Assembly: GCF_026212465.1 (NCBI RefSeq) | Contig: NC_080059.1 | Coordinates: forward strand, 24,815,292 to 24,879,291 | Length of the DNA: 64,000 bases | Direction of reading: 5' to 3' | DNA from: Amaranthus tricolor | Lineage: Eukaryota; Streptophyta; Magnoliopsida; Caryophyllales; Amaranthaceae | Program-made: the position numbers and the translations under genes | In this document: piece after piece, positions 45,703 to 54,161 of the stretch | Layout: each line of letters begins with the position of its first letter | Numbering within the stretch: the stretch's first letter is position 1 | The notes under the pieces: generated by a model | Databases searched by the model: none | What the model was told of the DNA's origin: nothing | What the model saw: only the letters and a program-made list of their open reading frames with translations

Positions 45703-45712
45703 CCTATTTATA
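45703..45712 (-). promoter_or_regulatory. Same TATA motif in the 3' LTR
   Basis: This is the identical TATAAATAGG at the equivalent place in the 3' LTR. If active it would fire outward on the minus strand into the left satellite, a possible source of satellite transcripts. Confidence 0.5.
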
Positions 45713-45818
45713 CTAAAGCATTCAGCAATGAGTACAAACTTTGAAAATGAAAGTACAACCAAAATGGCAATAAAATGCAACAGCTAGTAAAAGAACAAGG
45801 AGATTTTTGCTGATTTTT

Positions 45819-45862
45819 TTTTGTTGTCTCTAACAGCTAGTTTTGTTGTCTCTAACAGCTAA
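45819..45862. repeat. 22-bp tandem duplication within the 3' LTR
   Basis: Two adjacent copies of a 22-bp motif containing TTGTTGTCTCTAACAGCTA lie here, differing only in the last base. In element orientation they are in U3, about 110-150 bp upstream of the TATA box, where enhancer repeats often sit. Regulatory function is not shown. Confidence 0.7.
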
Positions 45863-46231
45863 TTTTTCTTTGGGATTTGCAAATCAGCTCTTCTATCTTC
45901 TTGGGATTATTTGTGGCTGATTTGTAAGAGATATTATCATAAAAATCCCACTCAATCTTCAAAACATATGGCTGTGGTAAGTCAGCTAGTTTTGAAGAAT
46001 GCAACGGCTCAATTTGGAGAATCTGATTGGTTGTTTTGATCCATGCATTTTAATTTTGTAAAAAACGTCCCATGAGCAAAATAAATATTAGACTCAATAA
46101 AATAAAAATTACAACTCGACTAACTAAACATGAGACATGATTAAGCTTGATCCTAAACCTGGCTTAATCATCTCTAAGACTTTGTTTCATTATAAAAATG
46201 AAAATACAAAATAAAAATTAAAGAAGAAGAT

Positions 46232-48610
46232 TTAGTTCATGATTACAAAATTAAAAGACTTAACATTTGAACCTTGAATTTGAGCATCTTCCATATGATG
46301 AATCATGGTATTGATCCGTGTTAGTTCATCAGAACCAGATGTAGGTGATCCTACATCATCCTCCCCTTCTTTGGAGAAGCTTGACGAGCTTGGTAACATA
46401 TCATCAAAATAAACCACTACAAAGTGACCTAAGAAAGGCTTCAAGGTTTGGTTCACAAGTCTCATAAAGGTAGAAGGTGCATTAGATAAACCAACGGGCA
46501 TAACTAGCCATTCATAGAGTCCTTCCTTACTCTTAAATGTGGTTTTCCACTCATCCCCCTCATGGATTCTAACTTGGTGATATCCACTCCTCAGGTCAAT
46601 CTTAGAGAAAACTTTAGAGCCATATAGGTCATCTAACAAATCATTAAGTCTAGGTATGGGAAATCTATACTTGATAGTGATTCTATTGATGGCTCTACTA
46701 TCCACACACATCCTCATTTCTCCATTCTTTTTTGGCACAAGTAAAGTAGGAACGGCACAAGGACTTATGGATCCTCTAATCAAACCTTTAGCTAACAAAT
46801 CATCAACTTGTCTCCTAATTTCTTCGGTTTCCTTAGGATTAGTCCTATAGGCTGGTTTGTTAGGCAATGAGGAACCGGGAATGAAATCAATTTTATGTTG
46901 TATATCCCTTTTAGGTGGAAGTCCATTCGGTATTTCATTAGGAAAAACATATGCAAATTCATCAAGCACAGGTTCAATTAAAGGGTGATCATGCAAAACA
47001 GATTCAGTTTCATCATTTAGCAATAACAATTCTTTTCGTTCCTCAAGTTCATGTTGTTCACTTTTAAGTATAGGAATTAAAGAATGAAAATTAGTTAAAG
47101 TTGCTTGCAATTTAGAATTAGCATTAGGTGCATATGGTGCTAAAGTTATCTGTTTGTTATTTAAAACAAAAGTATGTATGTTTTTAAAACCATCATGCAT
47201 AACTTTCCTATCATACTGCCACGGCCTACCTAATAAAACATGACATGCATCCATAGGTATAACATCACATAAAAGACTCTCCTTATAGCTATTACCAATG
47301 GAAAATGAAAGCAAAACTTGAGAGTTTACAGGAATACCTTTGTTTTGATTCAACCATTGAATCATGTATGGCTTGGGGTGTGGAGTGGCGGTGAGATTAA
47401 GCTTGTCCACCATAGTCTTTGAAGCGACATTAGTGCAACTTCCTCCATCAATGATAAGCGAACAGATCTTACCTTTAACTGTACATTTTGTGTGGAATAT
47501 TGCTTCCCTTTGTGGGTTTGGATCTTTGGCTTTGACCCCACTAAGAGCTCTTCGCATAACTAATAATTCTCCTTCATCCGGATATATTATTTCCTCATCA
47601 AGTTCAGCATCGTCACAGAAATCCTCCTCGTTTTCCTCTTGATGATCATCAAATTCAACCAAGTTCACCATTTTTCGGTTTGGGCATTCGGAAGAAATAT
47701 GTCCTAGGCCTTGACACTTAAAACATCTCCTAGGTGTGAATGAATTGGTGTTTGGTTTGGGTGTATTGGGCATGCTTAGGGGCTGCTTTGAATTATTGTT
47801 TTGCAAAGCTGTTGAATCTTGTGAATGGGCTTTAGAATAGGAATGGGGAGTGTTCTCTTGGTAGGAATTGAAATTGGTAGTTCTTGCTGAAGTGAAACGT
47901 GAGGTTTCCTTCATTTTAGTTCTTTGTTGTTTATCCACTTTATGTGCAAGGTTAATTAAATCATCAAGGCAAGCATAAGGTTGTAATTCAACAATGTTTC
48001 TGATTTTTGAATCTAAACCATTTAAAAATCTTACCAAAGTTTGATGATCATCCTCCTTCAGGTCGCATCTCATGATCATTGTCTCGAACTCTCGACCATA
48101 CTCTTCTACACTCCTGCCATCTTGTTGTAGATGTTGAAGTTTGGTGAAATTCTCTTGCATGTAGTATGAAGGCAGAAACTTTTCCTTCATTTGCTTCTTC
48201 ATCTTTTCCCATGATCTAATCTTGTCTTTCCCTTCTCTTTCTCGTTTTGCACATTTGCTAGCCCACCAAGTAGAAGCATATTTGCGCAATTTTAAGGCTA
48301 CTATCTTTACCTTCTTTTCTTCATCTGTATTCTTGTAATCAAATACTCTTTCAACAGTTCTTACCCATTCAAGGAACTCATCTCCATCTAATCTTCCTTC
48401 AAATTCTGGAATGTCGACTTTAAGATCATCTCCACGGCTTGTTTGCCTATTAACTTTAGGACTTTCAGATTCATAATACCCACCTTCCCTTAAGGTGCGT
48501 TTTAGATCTAAAAACTCTTTAAGTTGGGTTTGTAGGTATTTAATGGTGGCATTTTGCTCTTCAACAATTCTGCTCAAATCACTTGTTTCTCCTTCACCAC
48601 TTTGAGACAT
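46232..48610 (-). CDS. Gag-protease-truncated reverse transcriptase polyprotein
   Basis: This is an uninterrupted 792-aa polyprotein. The start is the first ATG of the 65-nt leader after the 5' LTR. Residues 12-40 are a probable amphipathic helix. Residues about 65-225 are a retrotransposon Gag domain (for example ASTWWASKC at 112-120). A CCHC zinc knuckle CX2CX4HX4C lies at C296, C299, H304 and C309. The aspartic protease has catalytic D388 in IIDGGSCTNVAS, a DGG variant of the usual DSG/DTG, and a later HVLLGRPW near 457. RT starts near 545 and shows VPKKNG (625-630), motif A KIDLRSGYHQ with D672, the MPVGLSNAPSTF region (704-715) and motif C YFDD (734-737). RT then stops: the thumb, RNase H and integrase are missing. 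The sequence joins in frame to a short tail, crosses the PPT, and its last 41 codons (752-792) lie in the 3' LTR. Gag and protease may be functional, but RT should not be. It is silent or active depending on the LTR promoter, which I cannot judge. Confidence 0.93.
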   Translation of the reverse strand: MSQSGEGETSDLSRIVEEQNATIKYLQTQLKEFLDLKRTLREGGYYESESPKVNRQTSRGDDLKVDIPEFEGRLDGDEFLEWVRTVERVFDYKNTDEEKKVKIVALKLRKYASTWWASKCAKREREGKDKIRSWEKMKKQMKEKFLPSYYMQENFTKLQHLQQDGRSVEEYGREFETMIMRCDLKEDDHQTLVRFLNGLDSKIRNIVELQPYACLDDLINLAHKVDKQQRTKMKETSRFTSARTTNFNSYQENTPHSYSKAHSQDSTALQNNNSKQPLSMPNTPKPNTNSFTPRRCFKCQGLGHISSECPNRKMVNLVEFDDHQEENEEDFCDDAELDEEIIYPDEGELLVMRRALSGVKAKDPNPQREAIFHTKCTVKGKICSLIIDGGSCTNVASKTMVDKLNLTATPHPKPYMIQWLNQNKGIPVNSQVLLSFSIGNSYKESLLCDVIPMDACHVLLGRPWQYDRKVMHDGFKNIHTFVLNNKQITLAPYAPNANSKLQATLTNFHSLIPILKSEQHELEERKELLLLNDETESVLHDHPLIEPVLDEFAYVFPNEIPNGLPPKRDIQHKIDFIPGSSLPNKPAYRTNPKETEEIRRQVDDLLAKGLIRGSISPCAVPTLLVPKKNGEMRMCVDSRAINRITIKYRFPIPRLNDLLDDLYGSKVFSKIDLRSGYHQVRIHEGDEWKTTFKSKEGLYEWLVMPVGLSNAPSTFMRLVNQTLKPFLGHFVVVYFDDMLPSSSSFSKEGEDDVGSPTSGSDELTRINTMIHHMEDAQIQGSNVKSFNFVIMN
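46338..46357. repeat. Perfect inverted repeat at the inner end of the 3' LTR
   Basis: This is the second copy of the 8-bp stem, 4-nt loop repeat (GATGTAGG / CCTACATC). It lies next to the PPT and falls within the coding sequence for residues 752-758. Confidence 0.75.
46359..46372 (-). other. Polypurine tract
   Basis: On the minus strand this reads AAAGAAGGGGAGGA and directly abuts the first base of the 3' LTR (TGATGTAGG), the expected position for the plus-strand primer. It lies inside the ORF and encodes part of the peptide KEGEDD. Confidence 0.93.
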
Positions 48611-48675
48611 GGTGTTTAGCTTTGTGAATGAACGAAATTAGGGCAAGGAGCGTAGCCTTGGCTCTGATACCAAGA
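48611..48675 (-). other. Untranslated leader of the retrotransposon
   Basis: Sixty-five nucleotides separate the 5' LTR from the Gag start codon. They contain the PBS and nothing else I recognise. Such a short leader is typical of compact Ty3/gypsy elements. Confidence 0.8.
48661..48672 (-). other. Primer-binding site for initiator-Met tRNA
   Basis: On the minus strand this reads TGGTATCAGAGC, the complement of the 3' end of plant tRNA-iMet (GCTCTGATACCA is read directly on the plus strand). It begins 3 nt (TCT) after the end of the 5' LTR. It is the start site for minus-strand cDNA synthesis and fixes the orientation of the element. Confidence 0.95.
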
Positions 48676-49094
48676 TGATATAGGTTGGCTATGTTTTGAA
48701 CAAGGACCAAACTATATGCACACGTATGTTTTGAGGTTTCGAAATTTCAGCAATTAAGGCTGAAAGTGTAGGTGATATTGTAAAATGTTTTTTTTTTGTG
48801 ATTTTTGTAGGTTTTGTAATAAGAAGAACTAAGAAAAGATATGTTGAATTGAACAACTTGAAAATGGCTGATCCAAGGATTAATTTGATACAGATTCACC
48901 ACAAATTAAAACCAAGGGCTCCTAAGAACACATTCAAACTTTAAGCCAAAAGAATGAAAAGCATAGGAACTTCAACTTACTAAAACCAATCCAAGTTAAA
49001 GTAAATTGCAAAGAGAGAACAAAGGGATTTGCTCAAGGGTTGTTTTGTATTCAGAATGTAAAAATCAGGTTGTGAATTACAAGAGTGCATACAT

Positions 49095-49104
49095 CCTATT
49101 TATA
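49095..49104 (-). promoter_or_regulatory. Putative TATA box in the 5' LTR
   Basis: The minus strand reads TATAAATAGG, a good plant TATA consensus, 646 bp into the LTR and about 420 bp before its end. Transcription would be expected to start about 25-35 bp downstream (near 49060-49070), giving an R/U5 of a plausible size. This is a motif match only. Confidence 0.65.
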
Positions 49105-49210
49105 CTAAAGCATTCAGCAATGAGTACAAACTTTGAAAATGAAAGTACAACCAAAATGGCAATAAAATGCAACAGCTAGTAAAAGAACAAGGAGATTTTT
49201 GCTGATTTTT

Positions 49211-49254
49211 TTTTGTTGTCTCTAACAGCTAGTTTTGTTGTCTCTAACAGCTAA
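49211..49254. repeat. 22-bp tandem duplication within the 5' LTR
   Basis: This is the same duplication in the promoter-bearing LTR, about 110-150 bp upstream of its TATA box. Duplicated U3 motifs are known to act as enhancers in some plant retrotransposons, but here it is only a position-based suggestion. Confidence 0.7.
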
Positions 49255-49729
49255 TTTTTCTTTGGGATTTGCAAATCAGCTCTTCTATCTTCTTGGGATT
49301 ATTTGTGGCTGATTTGTAAGAGATATTATCATAAAAATCCCACTCAATCTTCAAAACATATGGCTGTGGTAAGTCAGCTAGTTTTGAAGAATGCAACGGC
49401 TCAATTTGGAGAATCTGATTGGTTGTTTTGATCCATGCATTTTAATTTTGTAAAAAACGTCCCATGAGCAAAATAAATATTAGACTCAATAAAATAAAAA
49501 TTACAACTCGACTAACTAAACATGAGACATGATTAAGCTTGATCCTAAACCTGGCTTAATCATCTCTAAGACTTTGTTTCATTATAAAAATGAAAATACA
49601 AAATAAAAATTAAAGAAGAAGATTTAGTTCATGATTACAAAATTAAAAGACTTAACATTTGAACCTTGAATTTGAGCATCTTCCATATGATGAATCATGG
49701 TATTGATCCGTGTTAGTTCATCAGAACCA

Positions 49730-49749
49730 GATGTAGGTGATCCTACATC
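49730..49749. repeat. Perfect inverted repeat at the outer end of the 5' LTR
   Basis: The arms GATGTAGG and CCTACATC are separated by TGAT and end one base inside the LTR terminus. The same structure is at 46338-46357. It might form part of the integrase recognition end, but this function is speculative. Confidence 0.75.
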
Positions 49750-49750
49750 A

Positions 49751-49755
49751 CTTAT
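49751..49755. repeat. Target-site duplication, right copy
   Basis: CTTAT lies immediately after the CA terminus at 49750 and is identical to 45279-45283. Removing the element and one copy restores a satellite unit of the CCTTATTCATTC type, which exists empty elsewhere in the array (for example around 51536). Confidence 0.93.
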
Positions 49756-51823
49756 TCATTCTTCATCGTTCATTCTTCATTTATCATTGATCCTTGTTCA
49801 TTCTTCATCGTTCATTCTTCATTGATCATTGATCCTTGTTCATTCTTCATCGTTCATTCGTCATTGACCATTAATCCTTGTTCATTCTTCATCGTTCATT
49901 CTTCATTGATCATTGATCCTTGTTAATTCTTCATCGTTCATTCGTCATTGACCATTAATCCTTGTTCATTCTTCATCGTTCATTCTTCATTGATCATTGA
50001 ACCTTGTTTATTCTTCATCGTTCATTCTTCTTTGATCATTGATCCTTGTTCATTCTTCTTTGATCATTGATCCTTGTTCATTCTTCATCGTTCATTCGTC
50101 ATTGATCATTGATCCTTGTTCATTCTTCATCGTTCATTCGTCATTGATCATTGATCCTTGTTCATTCTTCATCGTTCATTCGTCATTGACCATTAATCCT
50201 TGTTCATTCTTCATCGTTCATTCTTCATTGATCATTGTTCCTTGTTCATTCTTCATCGTTCATTCTTCATTGAGAATTGATCCTTGTTCATTCTTCATCG
50301 TTCATTCTTCATTGAGAATTGATCCTTGTTCATTCTTCATCGTTCATTCTTCATTGATCATTGATCCTTGTTCATTCTTCATCGTTCATTCTTCATTGAT
50401 CATTGATCCTTGTTCATTCTTCATCGTTCATTCTTCTTTGATCATTGATCCTTGTTCATTCTTCATTGATCATTTATCCTTGTTCATTCTTCATCGTTCA
50501 TTCGTCATTGATCATTGATCGTTGTTCATTCTTCATCGTTCATTCGTCATTGATCATTGATCCTTGTTCATTCTTCATCGTTCATTCGTCATTGATCATT
50601 GATCCTTGTTCATTCTTCATCGTTCATTCTTCATTGATCCTTGTTCATTCTTCATCGTTCATTCGTCATTGACCATTAATCCTTGTTCATTCTTCATCGT
50701 TCATTCTTCATTGATCATTGATCCTTGTTCATTCTTCATCGTTCATTCTTCTTTGATCATTGATCCTTGTTCATTCTTCATTGATCATTGATCCTTGTTC
50801 ATTCTTCATCGTTCATTCGTCATTGATCATTGATCGTTGTTCATTCTTCATCGTTCATTCGTCATTGACTATTACTCCTTGTTCATTCTTCTTCGTTCAT
50901 TCTTCATTGATCATTGATCCTTGTTCATTCTTCATCGTTCATTCTTCTTTGATCATTGATCCTTGTTCATTCTTCATTGATCATTGATCCTTGTTCATTC
51001 TTCATCGTTCATTTGTCATTGATCATTGATCCTTGTTCATTCTTCATCGTTCATTCGTCATTGATCATTGATCCTTGTTTATTCTTCATCGTTCATTCGT
51101 CATTGACCATTAATCCTTGTTCATTCTTCATCGTTCATTCTTCATTGATCATTGATCCTTGTTCATTCTTCATCGTTCATTCGTCATTGACCATTAATCC
51201 TTGTTCATTCTTCATCGTTCATTCTTCATTGATCATTGATCCTTGTTCATTCTTCATCGTTCATTCTTCATTGAGCATTGATCCTTGTTCATTCTTCATC
51301 GTTCATTCGTCATTGACCATTAATCCTTGTTCATTCTTCATCGATCATTCTTCATTGATCATTGTTCCTTGTTCATTCTTCATCGTTCATTCTTCATTGA
51401 TCATTGATCCTTGTTCATTCTTCATCGTTCATTCTTCATTGATCATTGATCCTTGTTCATTCTTCTTCGTTCATTCGTCATTGATCATTGATCCTTGTTC
51501 ATTCTTCATCATTCATTCGTCATTGATCATTGATCCTTATTCATTCTTCATCGTTCATTCTTCATTTATCATTGATCCTTGTTCATTCTTCATCGTTCAT
51601 TCTTCATTGATCATTGATCCTTGATCATTCTTCATCGTTCATTCGTCATTGACCATTAATCCTTGTTCATTCTTCATCGTTCATTCTTCATTGATCATTG
51701 ATCCTTGTTAATTCTTCATCGTTCATTCGTCATTGACCATTAATCCTTGTTCATTCTTCATCGTTCATTCTTCATTGATCATTGAACCTTGTTTATTCTT
51801 CATCGTTCATTCTTCTTTGATCA

Positions 51824-54161
51824 TTGATCCTTGTTCATTCTTCTTTGATCATTGATCCTTGTTCATTCTTCATCGTTCATTCGTCATTGACCATTAATCC
51901 TTGTTCATTCTTCATCGTTCATTCTTCATTGATCATTGATCCTTGTTCATTCTTCATCGTTCATTCTTCATTGAGCATTGATCCTTGTTCATTCTTCATC
52001 GTTCATTCGTCATTGACCATTAATCCTTGTTCATTCTTCATCGATCATTCTTCATTGATCATTGTTCCTTGTTCATTCTTCATCGTTCATTCTTCATTGA
52101 TCATTGATCCTTGTTCATTCTTCATCGTTCATTCTTCATTGATCATTGATCCTTGTTCATTCTTCTTCGTTCATTCGTCATTGATCATTGATCCTTGTTC
52201 ATTCTTCATCATTCATTCGTCATTGATCATTGATCCTTATTCATTCTTCATCGTTCATTCTTCATTTATCATTGATCCTTGTTCATTCTTCATCGTTCAT
52301 TCTTCATTGATCATTGATCCTTGTTCATTCTTCATCGTTCATTCGTCATTGACCATTAATCCTTGTTCATTCTTCATCGTTCATTCTTCATTGATCATTG
52401 ATCCTTGTTAATTCTTCATCGTTCATTCGTCATTGACCATTAATCCTTGTTCATTCTTCATCGTTCATTCTTCATTGATCATTGAACCTTGTTTATTCTT
52501 CATCGTTCATTCTTCTTTGATCATTGATCCTTGTTCATTCTTCTTTGATCATTGATCCTTGTTCATTCTTCATCGTTCATTCGTCATTGATCATTGATCC
52601 TTGTTCATTCTTCATCGTTCATTCGTCATTGATCATTGATCCTTGTTCATTCTTCATCGTTCATTCTTCATTGATCCTTGTTCATTCTTCATCGTTCATT
52701 CGTCATTGACCATTAATCCTTGTTCATTCTTCATCGTTCATTCTTCATTGATCATTGATCCTTGTTCATTCTTCATCGTTCATTCTTCTTTGATCATTGA
52801 TCCTTGTTCATTCTTCATTGATCATTGATCCTTGTTCATTCTTCATCGTTCATTCGTCATTGATCATTGATCGTTGTTCATTCTTCATCGTTCATTCGTC
52901 ATTGACTATTACTCCTTGTTCATTCTTCTTCGTTCATTCTTCATTGATCATTGATCCTTGTTCATTCTTCATTGTTCATTCTTCTTTGATCATTGATCCT
53001 TGTTCATTCTTCATTGATCATTGATCCTTGTTCATTCTTCATCGTTCATTCGTCATTGACCATTAATCCTTGTTCATTCTTCATCGTTCATTCTTCATTG
53101 ATCATTGATCCTTGTTCATTCTTCATCGTTCATTCTTCATTGAGCATTGATCCTTGTTCATTCTTCATCGTTCATTCGTCATTGACCATTAATCCTTGTT
53201 CATTCTTCATCGATCATTCTTCATTGATCATTGTTCCTTGTTCATTCTTCATCGTTCATTCTTCATTGATCATTGATCCTTGTTCATTCTTCATCGTTCA
53301 TTCTTCATTGATCATTGATCCTTGTTCATTCTTCTTCGTTCATTCGTCATTGATCATTGATCCTTGTTCATTCTTCATCATTCATTCGTCATTGATCATT
53401 GATCCTTATTCATTCTTCATCGTTCATTCTTCATTTATCATTGATCCTTGTTCATTCTTCATCGTTCATTCTTCATTGATCATTGATCCTTGTTCATTCT
53501 TCATCGTTCATTCGTCATTGACCATTAATCCTTGTTCATTCTTCATCGTTCATTCTTCATTGATCATTGATCCTTGTTAATTCTTCATCGTTCATTCGTC
53601 ATTGACCATTAATCCTTGTTCATTCTTCATCGTTCATTCTTCATTGATCATTGAACCTTGTTTATTCTTCATCGTTCATTCTTCTTTGATCATTGATCCT
53701 TGTTCATTCTTCTTTGATCATTGATCCTTGTTCATTCTTCATCGTTCATTCGTCATTGATCATTGATCCTTGTTCATTCTTCATCGTTCATTCGTCATTG
53801 ATCATTGATCCTTGTTCATTCTTCATCGTTCATTCATCATTGACCATTACTCCTTGTTCATTCTTCATCGTTCATTCTTCATTGATCATTGATCCTTGTT
53901 CATTCTTCATCGTTCATTCGTCATTGATCATTGATCCTTATTCATTCTTCATCGTTTATTTTTCATTTATCATTGATCCTTGTTCATTCTTCATCGTTCA
54001 TTCTTCATTGATCATTGATCCTTGTTCATTCTTCATCGTTCATTCGTCATTGACCATTAATCCTTGTTCATTCTTCATCGTTCATTCTTCATTGATCATT
54101 GATCCTTGTTCATTCTTCATCGTTCATTCGTCATTGACCATTAATCCTTGTTCATTCTTTA
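51824..54161. repeat. Pair of 1169-bp higher-order repeats
   Basis: 51824-52411 and 52993-53580 match unit for unit, and a third copy is at 59265-59852. 1169 equals 167 x 7, an odd number of heptads, because the block includes a 35-bp unit. Confidence 0.82.

Larger units (their letters stand above)
45284..46358 (-). repeat. 3' LTR of the retrotransposon
   Basis: This is a second 1075-bp copy, offset from the 5' LTR by exactly 3392 bp with no difference seen. Its first 127 bases in element orientation (46358 down to 46232) encode the last codons and stop of the polyprotein. It should supply the 3' end-processing signal. I found no canonical AATAAA downstream of the TATA box, so the polyadenylation signal is not identified. 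Confidence 0.97.
45284..49750 (-). mobile_element. Non-autonomous Ty3/gypsy LTR retrotransposon (chromovirus, probably CRM-like)
   Basis: This is a complete 4467-bp element on the minus strand. In its own direction the order is: 5' LTR (48676-49750), 3-nt spacer, tRNA-iMet PBS, 792-codon Gag-protease-partial RT ORF, PPT, 3' LTR (45284-46358). The LTRs begin TG and end CA and are flanked by the 5-bp duplication CTTAT. The internal region is only 2317 bp, and RNase H and integrase are missing. The two LTRs match base for base by eye, so the insertion is very recent. Integrase and full RT must have come from a related autonomous element. RT motifs, the PBS type and an ORF that reads through the PPT into the LTR point to plant chromoviruses, and CRM is my best guess. 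Clade assignment is inference, while the element boundaries are directly visible. Confidence 0.96.
48676..49750 (-). repeat. 5' LTR of the retrotransposon
   Basis: The LTR is 1075 bp. In element orientation it starts TGATGTAGG and ends CCTATATCA, giving TG...CA termini. By eye it is identical over its full length to the copy at 45284-46358. It holds a TATAAATAGG box about 646 bp from its start, which implies a U3 of roughly 0.67 kb and an R plus U5 of roughly 0.4 kb. It directly abuts the PBS region. As the upstream LTR it would supply the promoter. Confidence 0.97.
43990..51823. repeat. 1.76-1.79 kb satellite duplication interrupted by the retrotransposon
   Basis: Satellite from about 43990 to 45283 matches about 50226-51540. 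Satellite just right of the element (49751-50038) matches about 51536-51836. The offset is 6236 on the far left, which minus the 4472 bp of element and target duplication gives 1764 = 42 x 42. Right of the element it is 1785, because the left copy lost 14 bp near 44990 and 7 bp near 45270. Confidence 0.83.

Noticed and set aside
46656..47642. Small open frames inside the element at 46656-46850 (+), 47364-47642 (+) and 46792-46977 (-)
   Set aside because: They are shadows of the 792-codon polyprotein in other frames, with no independent support.
46232..48610. Autonomous retrotransposon with complete pol
   Set aside because: The internal region is only 2317 bp, and nothing after the YFDD motif encodes RNase H or integrase in any frame.
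48661..48672. tRNA-Met-like sequence
   Set aside because: Only the 3' end of initiator tRNA is matched, exactly next to the LTR. It is a primer-binding site, not a tRNA gene.
45284..49750. Two separate transposon fragments or a segmental duplication around 45.3-46.4 and 48.7-49.7 kb
   Set aside because: TG/CA ends, PBS, PPT and matching CTTAT target duplications show these are the two LTRs of one element.
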